Virus record (IMG/VR): IMGVR_UViG_3300017991_004328
Span: 23,271-87,270 of that record
Length of the DNA stretch: 64,000 nt
Strand: one strand, 5' to 3'
Origin: a virus
This document shows positions 32,986 through 40,360 of the stretch, piece after piece. Numbering within the stretch: position 1 is the stretch's first letter; each line of letters starts with the position of its first letter. Under the pieces are notes generated by a model. That model was not told the DNA's origin, searched no databases, and saw only the letters and a list, made by a program, of their open reading frames with translations. Both the position numbers and the translations under genes were made by a program.

Positions 32986-33695
32986 AACTTTCCTGCCTTC
33001 TTGAGATCGTTGCAGGGGTGGTCGGTGTGGATAAGCTGCGCTCGTGGAATATTTGCGGCGTTGTGAACCTTATCGACGAATCGTGCGGGGGTAAAGAAAA
33101 GGTTGTTTGCAAGCTTTCGTGCTCGATGGTAGCCAAAAGTCTTTAGGTAGACCTCCAGCTCGATTTCTTTTTCCCGGTCGATTGCCTCGCAAACGATAAT
33201 GCTGGGGGCGTACTTTCTAAGGTCAAACCCCTTCAGCACTCTTAGTTCTGCACCCTCCACGTCGATCGTTACCATATCGACCTTAGGAACTTGAGCTTCG
33301 GTAAGAAGAGTGTTCAAACACCTTGCGGGAACCTTTACTTTCTTGTACCCCCGAAAAGCTTTGGGATAAGCTTTTTTGAAGTACTCGCCCATGCTCGGAT
33401 CGATCGTGCTAAGCGTTCCAAGCTCGTTCAAGTAGAAATCCATCTCTTCTTGATCACACTCACAACACGCGCCTGAAAACACCACTGACTTAGGCCGATT
33501 CTTTTTTACGAGTTCTGCGTAGGCCGGGTGCACCTCGACGCAGAGCCCTTGCCAACCAGCCTGCTCGAAGCTGTAGGAGTTAGAAAAGCGCTTACCGTCA
33601 AGCGCCCCCACATCCACAAAAAACCCCTTGTAGCCAGGATCAAACACCGACCAAAGAATTTTGTCTTCGCCGTTTTGGGAGTAGTATTTAGGCAC
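32982..33695 (-). CDS. FkbM family methyltransferase
   Basis: 237 residues from GTG 33695 with AAGGAGATTAGAG upstream, a better start than GTG 33722. Typical FkbM: YYSQNGEDKIL, FFVDVGALDGKRFSNSY (motif I), GLCVEVHP, VDMVTIDVEGAELRVLKG. FkbM enzymes methylate hydroxyl groups of sugars or polyketides. In this neighbourhood, a glycan O-methyltransferase is likely. Confidence 0.82.
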   Translation of the reverse strand: MPKYYSQNGEDKILWSVFDPGYKGFFVDVGALDGKRFSNSYSFEQAGWQGLCVEVHPAYAELVKKNRPKSVVFSGACCECDQEEMDFYLNELGTLSTIDPSMGEYFKKAYPKAFRGYKKVKVPARCLNTLLTEAQVPKVDMVTIDVEGAELRVLKGFDLRKYAPSIIVCEAIDREKEIELEVYLKTFGYHRARKLANNLFFTPARFVDKVHNAANIPRAQLIHTDHPCNDLKKAGKL

Positions 33696-33763
33696 CTCTA
33701 ATCTCCTTTGGTGTGATCTCACGCCATTCAGGAAAAAGTTGCAGAAAGCGATCGACTGCTAAA

Positions 33764-33904
33764 TCATCTGCCCGCAGTACCTCGCCAGCTCCAATTCAGA
33801 TCTCTTCGGTGCCACAAGCCGTGTTTGCCGCGCTTAACCCAAAACTTGTGCATCTTAGCCGCGTTCTTCCTGGTTTTCCTTAGCCACCTTGCTGTCTTTT
33901 TCAT
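33764..33904 (-). CDS. Very small basic protein
   Basis: 46 residues from ATG 33904 after a strong GGAGGTTGCT ribosome site. Highly basic with aromatic residues (MKKTARWLRKTRKNAAKMHK, then WVKRGKHGLWHRRD). It could bind nucleic acid or act on membranes, but nothing is recognised. The gap to the FkbM start is 68 bases. Confidence 0.5.
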   Translation of the reverse strand: MKKTARWLRKTRKNAAKMHKFWVKRGKHGLWHRRDLNWSWRGTAGR

Positions 33905-33926
33905 AGCAACCTCCAACAAATGAAAT

Positions 33927-34763
33927 TTACTTCTGCAAAGCCTTCCTTTTCATCCGCTCTGCTTTGGCATCTACCCAAATATCCTTCAAAGGAATAAACG
34001 TCGGCTCCTTCTGTCTTCCGAGATTAGCTTGCTTCAATCGCTTAGTTACCTCGTAAGGGTGTTTTCTCGTCGTCTCCCAAATACTTCTACGGTGCCACAA
34101 CAAAAACTTCGAGTAGCCTTTTGCGTGCCACAGGTGGTAGAGCTTGTGATCAAACTTATGCTCTTTACCTAAAATGTGCTTAGCTCGCCAAGCGATGTCA
34201 TTGTCGTTACCGCCCCACCCCAAGTAGTTTTCGTTGTACCCACCGAGGCGATCCCAAAAAAACTTAGCGTTGGCTGCTACGGAATACCCTGCGAACAAAA
34301 GTGTTCCCGACTTCTGACGTTCAGCCTTTTCTAAGTGCTTACGTTCAAGCTTCTTCGTCTGCATTACTTCTGCAGAAGCTTTTGCATCCATAGCCAGCAT
34401 CGTACTCCACGCAATAAAGTAAGGCGCTCTAAAATTTCTTACTGCTTGAAGATACGTCTCCGAACACACCAAATCGATGTCGTAAAACAAGTAACGTTCG
34501 CCGTTGGCAATCTTCGCCCCGACGTTGGCCATCCAGGGTTGGTTGAAGTGGTTTTCTCCAGGGCCTTCGATTTGAATGTACTTGTCGACTGGAAGATCCT
34601 GGTAGTACGGTCCACCTGTTCTTAACCCGCCTAACAAAGCATTGATTTGTTCGACAAGAATAATCTCGTATTCGACGTTTCTGCTTTGCCTAAGAAAATG
34701 GATGCACGTTTGCGCGTGCTCTTGCCTGTTTTTCCCTGTGATGGGAATTATGACCGAGAGCAA
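33927..34763 (-). CDS. Glycosyltransferase family 2-like
   Basis: 278 residues from TTG 34763 with GGAGG six bases upstream; a longer frame to 34856 lacks a ribosome site. GT-A features: LSVIIPITGKNRQEHA, YLFYDIDLVCSE (DxD) and GGYNENYLGWGGNDNDIAWR near residue 195. This arrangement resembles galactosyltransferase-type GT2/GT7 proteins. Substrate unknown. Confidence 0.78.
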   Translation of the reverse strand: MLSVIIPITGKNRQEHAQTCIHFLRQSRNVEYEIILVEQINALLGGLRTGGPYYQDLPVDKYIQIEGPGENHFNQPWMANVGAKIANGERYLFYDIDLVCSETYLQAVRNFRAPYFIAWSTMLAMDAKASAEVMQTKKLERKHLEKAERQKSGTLLFAGYSVAANAKFFWDRLGGYNENYLGWGGNDNDIAWRAKHILGKEHKFDHKLYHLWHAKGYSKFLLWHRRSIWETTRKHPYEVTKRLKQANLGRQKEPTFIPLKDIWVDAKAERMKRKALQK

Positions 34764-34765
34764 GG

Positions 34766-35002
34766 CTACCTCCTCAATAGCTTTGTTTGTACGGTTTTCA
34801 GACCAGTAATCGAAACCTGCTTGTTGTGCCCCTTGTTCAAACAAGGACCAACACACTCACCTTTTGAGTTCACTAAGGTTAGCCCACAACCCTCACAAAG
34901 GACAGAAGCTAAGTAGCCATGTTCAACCAGCCCCACAAAGTCATTTGGTTGGTCTAAATCCGGATACACGTCTTTCATACATTGTTGGCAGTACGATCCC
35001 AT
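34766..35002 (-). CDS. Small zinc-binding protein
   Basis: 78 residues. Cysteine pattern CQQC near the N-terminus, then CEGCGLTLV and GECVGPCLN, a zinc-ribbon arrangement common in small phage proteins. Ends just before the TTG start of the glycosyltransferase, whose ribosome site it overlaps. Function unknown. Confidence 0.6.
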   Translation of the reverse strand: MGSYCQQCMKDVYPDLDQPNDFVGLVEHGYLASVLCEGCGLTLVNSKGECVGPCLNKGHNKQVSITGLKTVQTKLLRR

Positions 35003-35203
35003 TTACGCATCCTCCGTTGGCGGAATGTAACCCAGGCCCACCTTTTTAACAAAAAGCGCTTCCGGAAAATACTCGGCAACCTCTTCCAGATTTTTAGCAA
35101 GACAGTAAATGTGTCCGTCCTGCACGTCGATGTAGTCGCCATCTACTTCAGCGGTGCTTTTCAATGCGTTCGTTGTTTTGAGTTCTACTAAGTAGCAATT
35201 CAT
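35003..35203 (-). CDS. Small hypothetical protein
   Basis: 66 residues from ATG 35203, overlapping the stop of the peptide upstream (ATGA). Beta-rich, with CYLVELKTTNALKSTAEVD and YIDVQDGHIYCLAK. No family recognised. In a chain of small coupled genes. Confidence 0.5.
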   Translation of the reverse strand: MNCYLVELKTTNALKSTAEVDGDYIDVQDGHIYCLAKNLEEVAEYFPEALFVKKVGLGYIPPTEDA

Positions 35204-35304
35204 TTTAGGGAACTCCACAAAACATCGTCATCCCGAACAAGAAATTCTGGAACCCAGAAGCACCCTTCCGCAATACTGAATAACTGGACAAGGCTAATAT
35301 CCAT
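35200..35304 (-). CDS. 34-residue peptide
   Basis: ATG 35304 follows AAAGGG and the frame ends with an ATGA overlap to the next gene. Sequence begins MDISLVQLFSIAEGCFWVPE and ends in an acidic VRDDDVLWSSLK. The signals for translation are good, but there is no family I recognise. Confidence 0.45.
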   Translation of the reverse strand: MDISLVQLFSIAEGCFWVPEFLVRDDDVLWSSLK

Positions 35305-35318
35305 TTTTGGGTCCCTTT

Positions 35319-36227
35319 CTATTTGGGTTGCAGTAGGATCTTATCAAATTGTTTTCTAATCTTTTCGGGGTCGACCCAATCGGTGTACGTGTTGTTGGGA
35401 AGCCAGGGTTGCCTAAGCTTAGCTAAGTATTTGTTAGGATCCTTGTCAACAGCCTCAACCTTATCCACCAACGCGGCAAAGCTGCCATCGAAATTAATAA
35501 AGCTCTTGGGGTTAAAATCGCGGTGAACTTGAGTGTTGCCCCAATAAATCGGAATGCAGCCAGCGAGCATGGCAAGATAAAGTTTTTCGGAGGTGTACCT
35601 GTTATCTCGTTCGTTCTCGAAGGCAATGACAAACTTGTACTGCCGGTAGAACTCCACCACCTCATCAAACTTACGGTACAGACGGCGTCTAAGGTGGTGT
35701 CTGAGGTTTTGTCGGGTTGCCCCACCCAAAGGAGCCATGTTGTTACAAACCGCCCCAGGGGCGTCTACGCGCTTGTAGCGTGACAACAGTTCAAAGAACC
35801 TCATTCGATTAGGTTCAGGGTTTGAGTAAACAAACGCGCAAAACTTAGTTTTGCTAGCTAGGATTTTTTCGGGGTTGTAGTGGGGAGGTTTGATCAAATC
35901 AGGACCGGCTCCAATCCTGGCATAGTTTGGCAACCGATAATGCCTCGGGTTGTTGTCCACGTCTTCGGGGTAGAAAAACGTAAACGAGTAGTCAGCCTGC
36001 TTGAGATTCGGACCGTGGTTCTCAACAGGAATCCAAACCTTCTTGGCTGTCTTAGGAATGTTCTTAGCCTGGTGGGGCTTAGAATAAAAAACAACTCTTG
36101 GGTTTGAAGGAACAAAATCGTAGTTGTTAGCCACGCATTTGAGCCTAGCAAACAAAATATTGGCACTTATCTCCGGACGCCACATCCAAGCTACTGCAGG
36201 CACTTCAATCATTTTAGGTTTTCCCAT
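35319..36227 (-). CDS. GT10 fucosyltransferase-like enzyme, second copy
   Basis: 302 residues from ATG 36227. As in the 30600 copy: AFENERDNRYTSEKLYLAML, CIPIYWGNTQVHRDFN, with the N-terminal half rich in Arg/Trp (VAWMWRPEISANILFAR). The two differ enough (different N-terminal halves) to act on different acceptors. Both share an identical KILASKTKFCAFVY segment, pointing to duplication. Donor GDP-fucose is inferred. Confidence 0.8.
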   Translation of the reverse strand: MGKPKMIEVPAVAWMWRPEISANILFARLKCVANNYDFVPSNPRVVFYSKPHQAKNIPKTAKKVWIPVENHGPNLKQADYSFTFFYPEDVDNNPRHYRLPNYARIGAGPDLIKPPHYNPEKILASKTKFCAFVYSNPEPNRMRFFELLSRYKRVDAPGAVCNNMAPLGGATRQNLRHHLRRRLYRKFDEVVEFYRQYKFVIAFENERDNRYTSEKLYLAMLAGCIPIYWGNTQVHRDFNPKSFINFDGSFAALVDKVEAVDKDPNKYLAKLRQPWLPNNTYTDWVDPEKIRKQFDKILLQPK

Positions 36228-36409
36228 AGCCTTGGTTCTCCTTCCTCGCAACCGTAGCCTAAGGGACACCAACAACCCACCATCCCTAATAGGTGGGTAC
36301 AGCAACCCTGCCCCTCTTCTATTCCAGTTGGGCGACAGAACTCTTTGTGCTCACAATCCTTGCAGAGTTTTATGTAGACGCACTCAGCACAAAGAATTCG
36401 CTTAGCCAT
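36209..36409 (-). CDS. Small cysteine-rich protein
   Basis: 66 residues with eleven cysteines (CAECVYIKLCKDCEHKEFC, CCTHLL, GCWCPLGYGC). Probably binds zinc or iron-sulfur; no family identified. It overlaps both neighbours and is coupled within the small gene chain. Confidence 0.5.
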   Translation of the reverse strand: MAKRILCAECVYIKLCKDCEHKEFCRPTGIEEGQGCCTHLLGMVGCWCPLGYGCEEGEPRLWENLK

Positions 36410-36752
36410 TTTTGCGACTCGTGTTTAGTATTGCTTGCTGGTACGAATTTGAGATTGCTTGATAGTGGGCAAGCTTTTCGATCTGTTTTTTTAGGCTCGC
36501 TGAGAGAACCCGCACCCCCCGCTCGTCGTAAAGACGATCAACCAGTTCTCGCAACACTTCTCTTTCCGTATTTCTAATTTCTAACATTTCTTTGTCTTTC
36601 CGCTCTCTAATCTCGGACCTAGACTGAATAAGCTCAATTTCTTTGCGAGACAACCGTGCTTCTAACTTGATTACTTTTTTTCGTAACTTACTGTTTTCTT
36701 CCTTAGTGCACTTCCACTCAGAAAACAAAGGACACTCTTGAGGGCAAGGCAT
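36402..36752 (-). CDS. Coiled-coil hypothetical protein
   Basis: 116 residues: short Cys-containing N-terminus (PCPQECPLF), then a long charged coiled coil (about 25-100). No function can be given. Starts at ATG 36752, ten bases after the stop of the gene upstream. Confidence 0.5.
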   Translation of the reverse strand: MPCPQECPLFSEWKCTKEENSKLRKKVIKLEARLSRKEIELIQSRSEIRERKDKEMLEIRNTEREVLRELVDRLYDERGVRVLSASLKKQIEKLAHYQAISNSYQQAILNTSRKNG

Positions 36753-36761
36753 AGGGATCTC

Positions 36762-36950
36762 CTAACAACAGCTTTTGAGAAGTTCTGATTGCAGTTCAAC
36801 GTAAGAAAGATCTTTGAACCGAATAGGTGCACCTACCGACTTGAGAATAACAACCACGGCGTCAGGCTCTTCCCAAAAAGCCACGATGTCATTGATTCGA
36901 AAAGCGTGCTCCCCCCGATCTCCCACAAACACAAAGTCAGATGCTTTCAC
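36762..36950 (-). CDS. Small hypothetical protein
   Basis: 62 residues from GTG 36950, six bases after GGAG; a start at ATG 36971 would overlap the methyltransferase by 20 bases. Beta-rich with DFVFVGDRGEHAFRINDIV. No family recognised. Confidence 0.5.
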   Translation of the reverse strand: MKASDFVFVGDRGEHAFRINDIVAFWEEPDAVVVILKSVGAPIRFKDLSYVELQSELLKSCC

Positions 36951-36951
36951 G

Positions 36952-37647
36952 TTACGCTCCGTATCCTGCATAGGGGTAAAACTTAGGTCGGGCTTTTAGT
37001 ACTTGTTTACAGGGTTTTCCCACCCAAAGCACATAGACAAAGGATCGGTAAATCGGAGGGCACAGAGGCTTACGAGGCTTGGCTCCTTCTTTTATGTACA
37101 GATCGCACATAGAGTTCAATGCCTCGCAATAGGAGTTCGAGGCAGCATCCAAGGGTATGATGTCCTGTGAGTCGGTACTGTTTAGCAGGGGCTTTTCGAT
37201 AAGCAAAGAGTACGGCAGTTTTAGGCTTGCGGCGCAAGCTTGCAAAAAGCTTGTGGTGACCCTTGTTTTGTGACCGCATCCATCTCTCCAATAAAACTTA
37301 GTTCCCTTCTGCTCCAAGTAGTCGTCGAAGTCGAAACTAGGTCCTTCGACGTAAACAAATTCCCGGCTCTTCTTGCAAGCCGTTTTTAGAGCCGTGTAAA
37401 CGTCTTCGTAGCTAGGAAGGTGTTCTAAGACGTGGCAAGCCATCGAAAAGCGCACAGTGCCCTGTAGCTTGTCTAGTTGCTGAATAGGAAGGCACGCTGC
37501 AACGTAACCTGCATCTTTTAGCAATTTGACACGTTCAGGATTCTTGTCGATGCACAAACCAACCTTGCCCCCAAACTTGTGCTTCGCGATTTTGTAACTA
37601 CCCCCGTGACCAGCACCGAGATCAAGAAAATCAACTTGAACTTTCAC
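36952..37647 (-). CDS. Class I SAM methyltransferase
   Basis: 231 residues. Motif I FLDLGAGHGGSYKIA at the N-terminus, acidic CIDKNPERV (motif II), FSMACHVLEHLPSYEDV (motif post-II). This is a Methyltransf_11/12-like domain; C-terminal part is specific to it. Substrate unknown but the context suggests sugar. Starts inside the SpeD-like gene end. Confidence 0.7.
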   Translation of the reverse strand: MKVQVDFLDLGAGHGGSYKIAKHKFGGKVGLCIDKNPERVKLLKDAGYVAACLPIQQLDKLQGTVRFSMACHVLEHLPSYEDVYTALKTACKKSREFVYVEGPSFDFDDYLEQKGTKFYWRDGCGHKTRVTTSFLQACAASLKLPYSLLIEKPLLNSTDSQDIIPLDAASNSYCEALNSMCDLYIKEGAKPRKPLCPPIYRSFVYVLWVGKPCKQVLKARPKFYPYAGYGA

Positions 37648-37978
37648 ACGACCCCCTAATTACAGAACGTGACTCGAAATAAGTCGGTTTGTACAACAAA
37701 ATTAGTTTAGCCAAAATAACCTCGGGATTTTCAAACCCGTAGATATCAAGGCACGCCGCTTTGTTCTCAGGCCACGTGTGGATCGTAATGTGCTTGTGGT
37801 CGTCTAGTAAGATGGCGGACATTCCTTGAGGCTCAAATTTGCGTACCAGCAATTCTGCGTCTAAAAGGTTTAGTTCTTTCAAAATGCATTCATCGTCAAG
37901 ATCATGTTCTGAGATTAGGTTCACGATACAATGGGCCTTTTCCATAAGCTCCTCGGGGATTGAATAGCATTTACCCAA
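37631..37978 (-). CDS. SpeD-like protein lacking the pyruvoyl serine
   Basis: 115 residues. The strand LDDHKHITIHTWPENKAACLD matches the SpeD core ESH-I-IHTWPE motif, which normally self-cleaves at Glu-Ser to make the pyruvoyl cofactor. Here the expected Glu-Ser is His61-Lys62, so no pyruvoyl group can form. The remaining His63, His67, Trp69 and Glu71 are kept. Decarboxylase activity is therefore unlikely; a ligand-binding or regulatory role is possible. Next to a methyltransferase that would also bind SAM. Confidence 0.65.
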   Translation of the reverse strand: MGKCYSIPEELMEKAHCIVNLISEHDLDDECILKELNLLDAELLVRKFEPQGMSAILLDDHKHITIHTWPENKAACLDIYGFENPEVILAKLILLYKPTYFESRSVIRGSCESSS

Positions 37979-37981
37979 AAA

Positions 37982-38018
37982 CCTTAGTTTTAGCTAGGAG
38001 GCTAGGTATTAACTAAGG
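37982..38018. repeat. Inverted repeat before the SpeD-like gene
   Basis: CCTTAGTT (37982-37989) and AACTAAGG (38011-38018) are exact reverse complements; the 21-base interior contains CTAGGAGGCTAG, itself a palindrome. Located three bases upstream of the start codon at 37978, so a hairpin could control translation or serve as operator. Confidence 0.5.
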
Positions 38019-38062
38019 ATACGAAAAAAGACGTACGTTAGGGTAAGCCACAGGAGACGCAG

Positions 38063-38262
38063 ATGCGAATTCGAGCAATTGATGTCCTGGCGGTTATGAC
38101 GTTGCCCTTACCGAGGTTGCAAAAAGGTTCATCGAGGAACATCCCGAATATTACCTCGAAGAAGCGAAAAAGGCTCTGAACGAATTTATCGAACGCGAGG
38201 CCAAAAAATTAGTCTCTCTAGCGGTTTCGAGTGACCGAAAAACTCGCTATTCAGGTATGTAG
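38063..38262 (+). pseudogene. Small plus-strand gene with frame break
   Basis: ATG 38063 has an optimal CAGGAG site and opens MRIRAIDVLAVM. A -1 shift near GTC-CTG-GCG continues as GGYDVALTEVAKRFIEEH, then YYLEEAKKALNEFIERE and ends at 38262. The second part looks like a genuine helical acidic/basic protein, the first frame stops after 35 codons. Sequencing error, a true lesion or programmed -1 frameshifting could explain this. It is an isolated plus-strand gene in a minus-strand region. Confidence 0.4.
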
Positions 38263-38477
38263 CGCTGCAGAGCTATGTACTCGTTGACAAGGTGGACTGG
38301 AGGATTGCTTGCAATCCGTAGAAGGTATGAAGCCAAGTCTTCGAATATACTAAAAATGAATATGTTAGCCAAACCTAGAGAGACTATTTTTTTTTGCGTG
38401 GTGCCGATTTGCGTGAACTTGGATCGGGTGTCTTGGGAATTCCTAGCAGACCACGTTGTTGATTCTTCTACGTTCAT
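38247..38477 (-). CDS. Small hypothetical protein
   Basis: 76 residues from ATG 38477, which has AGGAAGG five to six bases upstream. Helical with hydrophobic stretch GLANIFIFSIFEDLASYLL. No family known. Ends head-on with the plus-strand frame-broken gene at 38262. Confidence 0.45.
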   Translation of the reverse strand: MNVEESTTWSARNSQDTRSKFTQIGTTQKKIVSLGLANIFIFSIFEDLASYLLRIASNPPVHLVNEYIALQRYIPE

Positions 38478-38850
38478 GTAAGACCTTCCTGTAAGTCTTC
38501 CTCAACAACTTTTTCCAAGCCTTAGTTAGCCTTTTGTAATCGATCGAAGACTGGTTGACGTACTTTGTACTTGTATCCTCGGTGCTCTCAGAAGGTTCTA
38601 CCTGCAACACACTAAGCATTTGGTTGGTTGTTTTGACTAATCTTTTCTGAAAGTCGTACCACCCTTGAACTAGTTTTTCGTTATTCGACATCGATCGGTT
38701 GCTTTTCTCGAACGTCTTCTGTTTCAACATCAAAGCCGTCTTCCATTTGATGTCATTAGGCGCTATTAGAACTTGTGCAGGGTAACATCCACGAGGTATT
38801 TCATTCGTTCCCCTTATCCACCAACCAAGCCTCAACATTAATTTCCTCAA
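38443..38850 (-). CDS. Hypothetical protein
   Basis: 135 residues if the whole frame is used, overlapping its neighbour by 50 bases; the true start is uncertain and may be further in. Basic and helical (YKRLTKAWKKLLRKTYRKV). No recognised motif. Confidence 0.35.
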   Translation of the reverse strand: MRKLMLRLGWWIRGTNEIPRGCYPAQVLIAPNDIKWKTALMLKQKTFEKSNRSMSNNEKLVQGWYDFQKRLVKTTNQMLSVLQVEPSESTEDTSTKYVNQSSIDYKRLTKAWKKLLRKTYRKVLHERRRINNVVC

Positions 38851-39154
38851 CCTCTACAGGCTTTGCGTAAAAAGGTAGCCACTCATACTTTAGGGTATCG
38901 GCTAACTTAGCTGCGTAGTCCTTCGTGTCGTTAGACAGCGTAACATCCTCTTCGCACACGCGGTAGCGTTTATCTAAGCTGTCTAGGATACGAAAAATAA
39001 TATCTGATTCAGGGTCTACTTCGAAGTCGTCGGTTTGGTATTTTTCCAAGGTAATTACCTCTGGTTCGTATCCTTGCGTTTCTCGCAGTACCTGAAAGAT
39101 TAGTGAATCCTTATCCACGCTTCTTTCGGTCTTATTGTAAAACCACAGGTACAT
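38801..39154 (-). CDS. Hypothetical protein
   Basis: 117 residues from ATG 39154 after AAGGGAGAAAAA. Acidic, with many aromatic residues (YLWFYNKTERSVDKDS, VEAWLVDKGNE). No family. Downstream of the long leader and the strong promoter near 39420, so probably well expressed. Confidence 0.5.
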   Translation of the reverse strand: MYLWFYNKTERSVDKDSLIFQVLRETQGYEPEVITLEKYQTDDFEVDPESDIIFRILDSLDKRYRVCEEDVTLSNDTKDYAAKLADTLKYEWLPFYAKPVEVEEINVEAWLVDKGNE

Positions 39155-39400
39155 TTTTTCTCCCTTAGGTGGGTTGTACCGGGATTAGTTTGCGGGGGAG
39201 TTTAGCAGAAAGGAAAAAACTTGGCCTGTAAAATCGCCCAAATACAGAGGCGGTTGATCAAACCACGTGTCTTTGGGTCTGGCACAGACAAGCCTACTTA
39301 AACAGCAGGAGGAGCCGCGCACTACCCTCCGGCGTGCCAACCTTCGGTAGATATTGAGGCCCAATTGCTGCTTCGGCAAGGATTCCACAGACCAAATCTA
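39155..39400 (-). other. Long non-coding leader
   Basis: 246 bases between the promoter at 39408-39436 and the gene at 39154 without a plausible reading frame; the one open frame (39185-39388) has no ribosome site. The transcribed sequence is moderately structured (for example GCACGCCGGAGGGTAGTGCGCGGC). It could be a regulatory leader or small RNA. Confidence 0.35.
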
Positions 39401-39407
39401 AGATAAA

Positions 39408-39436
39408 ATTTTACTGTTTTTCAAAAACGCTGTCAA
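39408..39436 (-). promoter_or_regulatory. Sigma70-type promoter with TTTTTGAAAAA spacer
   Basis: On the minus strand TTGACA (-35, 39431-39436), 17 bases, TAAAAT (-10, 39408-39413). The spacer contains the palindrome TTTTTGAAAAA. The sequence TTTACTGTTTTTCAAAAA occurs twice on the plus strand (39410-39427 and 39443-39460), so an operator pair probably overlaps the promoter. Reads towards the gene at 39154. Confidence 0.65.
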
Positions 39437-39460
39437 GGCTAATTTACTGTTTTTCAAAAA
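39410..39460. repeat. Direct repeat overlapping the promoter
   Basis: Two identical 18-base copies of TTTACTGTTTTTCAAAAA, starting at 39410 and 39443 (33 bases apart, three helical turns). Each carries TTTTTCAAAAA. Spacing and overlap with the promoter suggest a repressor or activator site. Confidence 0.55.
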
Positions 39461-39474
39461 GCCCTTTTGCCCTA

Positions 39475-40169
39475 TCAAGTAAGTTTTTCAAACCTCAAAT
39501 TTGGGAATTCTTTTTTCAACCGCGCTACCGCTATTTTGAGGTAGCTTTTTTCTAGGTCAACTCCGATAACTCTGTGACCATTTTTCAAAGCCGCTAGTGC
39601 TGTTGTCCCGGAACCCAAAAACGGATCAAATACAATTGCGTTAGGAGGAGACACCAACCGAACTAAATAATCAACCAGTGCTAGAGGCTTGACTGTCGGG
39701 TGGGTGTTTATTTCTCCACGTTCTTTTTTCGACGCTTTCGCTGCATAAAAAAACCTGGCAGCAGACCCTATCGAGGTATCTGTTTTTGAGGTTTCGTAAT
39801 TAGTCGGATCGCCATTGTTGTTGAAATGCCGTGCACCTTGGGTTCTGTTCCACGTCCCGCCCTTCGCGTCCGGGAATAATTCTTTTACCTCTTTGCTACC
39901 GTCGTGCAAAAAGTTAGCTGGCCAACGACCGTCTTTTTTGTATTCCATCGTACTGTTCTGCTCGTGGGCTTTTTTTCTTGGCTAGCGCTTTAGACACGTT
40001 CAAGGACTTAGGAAAACCCGAGGAGTACACCCATTGCATTTGATCACGTATTTCCCACGTATGGAGGATCCGTCACAATTGCGTCTACTGAATTTTCTTT
40101 TAGGGCTCTTGCTACTCTCAGACTGTCTGCGACAAACAGATTTATTTTTTTAGCGTGTATTTTGAGCAT
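39475..40169 (-). pseudogene. Broken N6/N4 DNA methyltransferase
   Basis: Three frames hold parts of one enzyme. ATG 40169 opens KINLFVADSLRVARALKEN, SVDAIVTDPPYV, then a stop. A second frame gives EIRDQMQWVYSSGFPKSLNV, a third (39948-39475) gives GRWPANFLHDGSKEV, THPTVKPLALVDYLVRL, FDPFLGSGTTALAAL. DPPY (motif IV) and FxGxG (motif I) are both kept. The region of about 55-60 codons expected between DPPY and EIRDQ is missing, so an internal deletion plus another frame change inactivated it. The C-terminal piece alone (157 residues) lacks the catalytic site. Confidence 0.7.
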
Positions 40170-40357
40170 CGTTTCGGATAACCTTCATGGAATCTCGGAA
40201 AAACATCCGCCGACCTTTTGATCAGAAAGTATTCGTACCCATCGATGCAATAAACCTCTAATTCATACGGAAACTCACTAAGGGGTTTTGTTCTTCTTTC
40301 TTCCGGGCTCTCGGAACAGCAAAAAAAGAAAATGCACAGCAACAAAAAAGCTTTCAT
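40142..40357 (-). CDS. Small lipoprotein-like protein
   Basis: 71 residues: a hydrophobic N-terminus FLLLCIFFFCCSES resembling a lipobox, followed by LEVYCIDGYEYFLIKRSADVF. Similar small proteins occur in other phages. Overlaps the start of the broken methyltransferase by 28 bases. Function unknown; possibly an inner-membrane or periplasmic protein. Confidence 0.5.
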   Translation of the reverse strand: MKAFLLLCIFFFCCSESPEERRTKPLSEFPYELEVYCIDGYEYFLIKRSADVFPRFHEGYPKRCSKYTLKK

Positions 40358-40360
40358 AGG

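Noticed and set aside
39185-39388. Minus-strand open frame of 67 codons
   Set aside because: No ribosome site at its GTG start and no family; treated as the leader of the gene at 39154.
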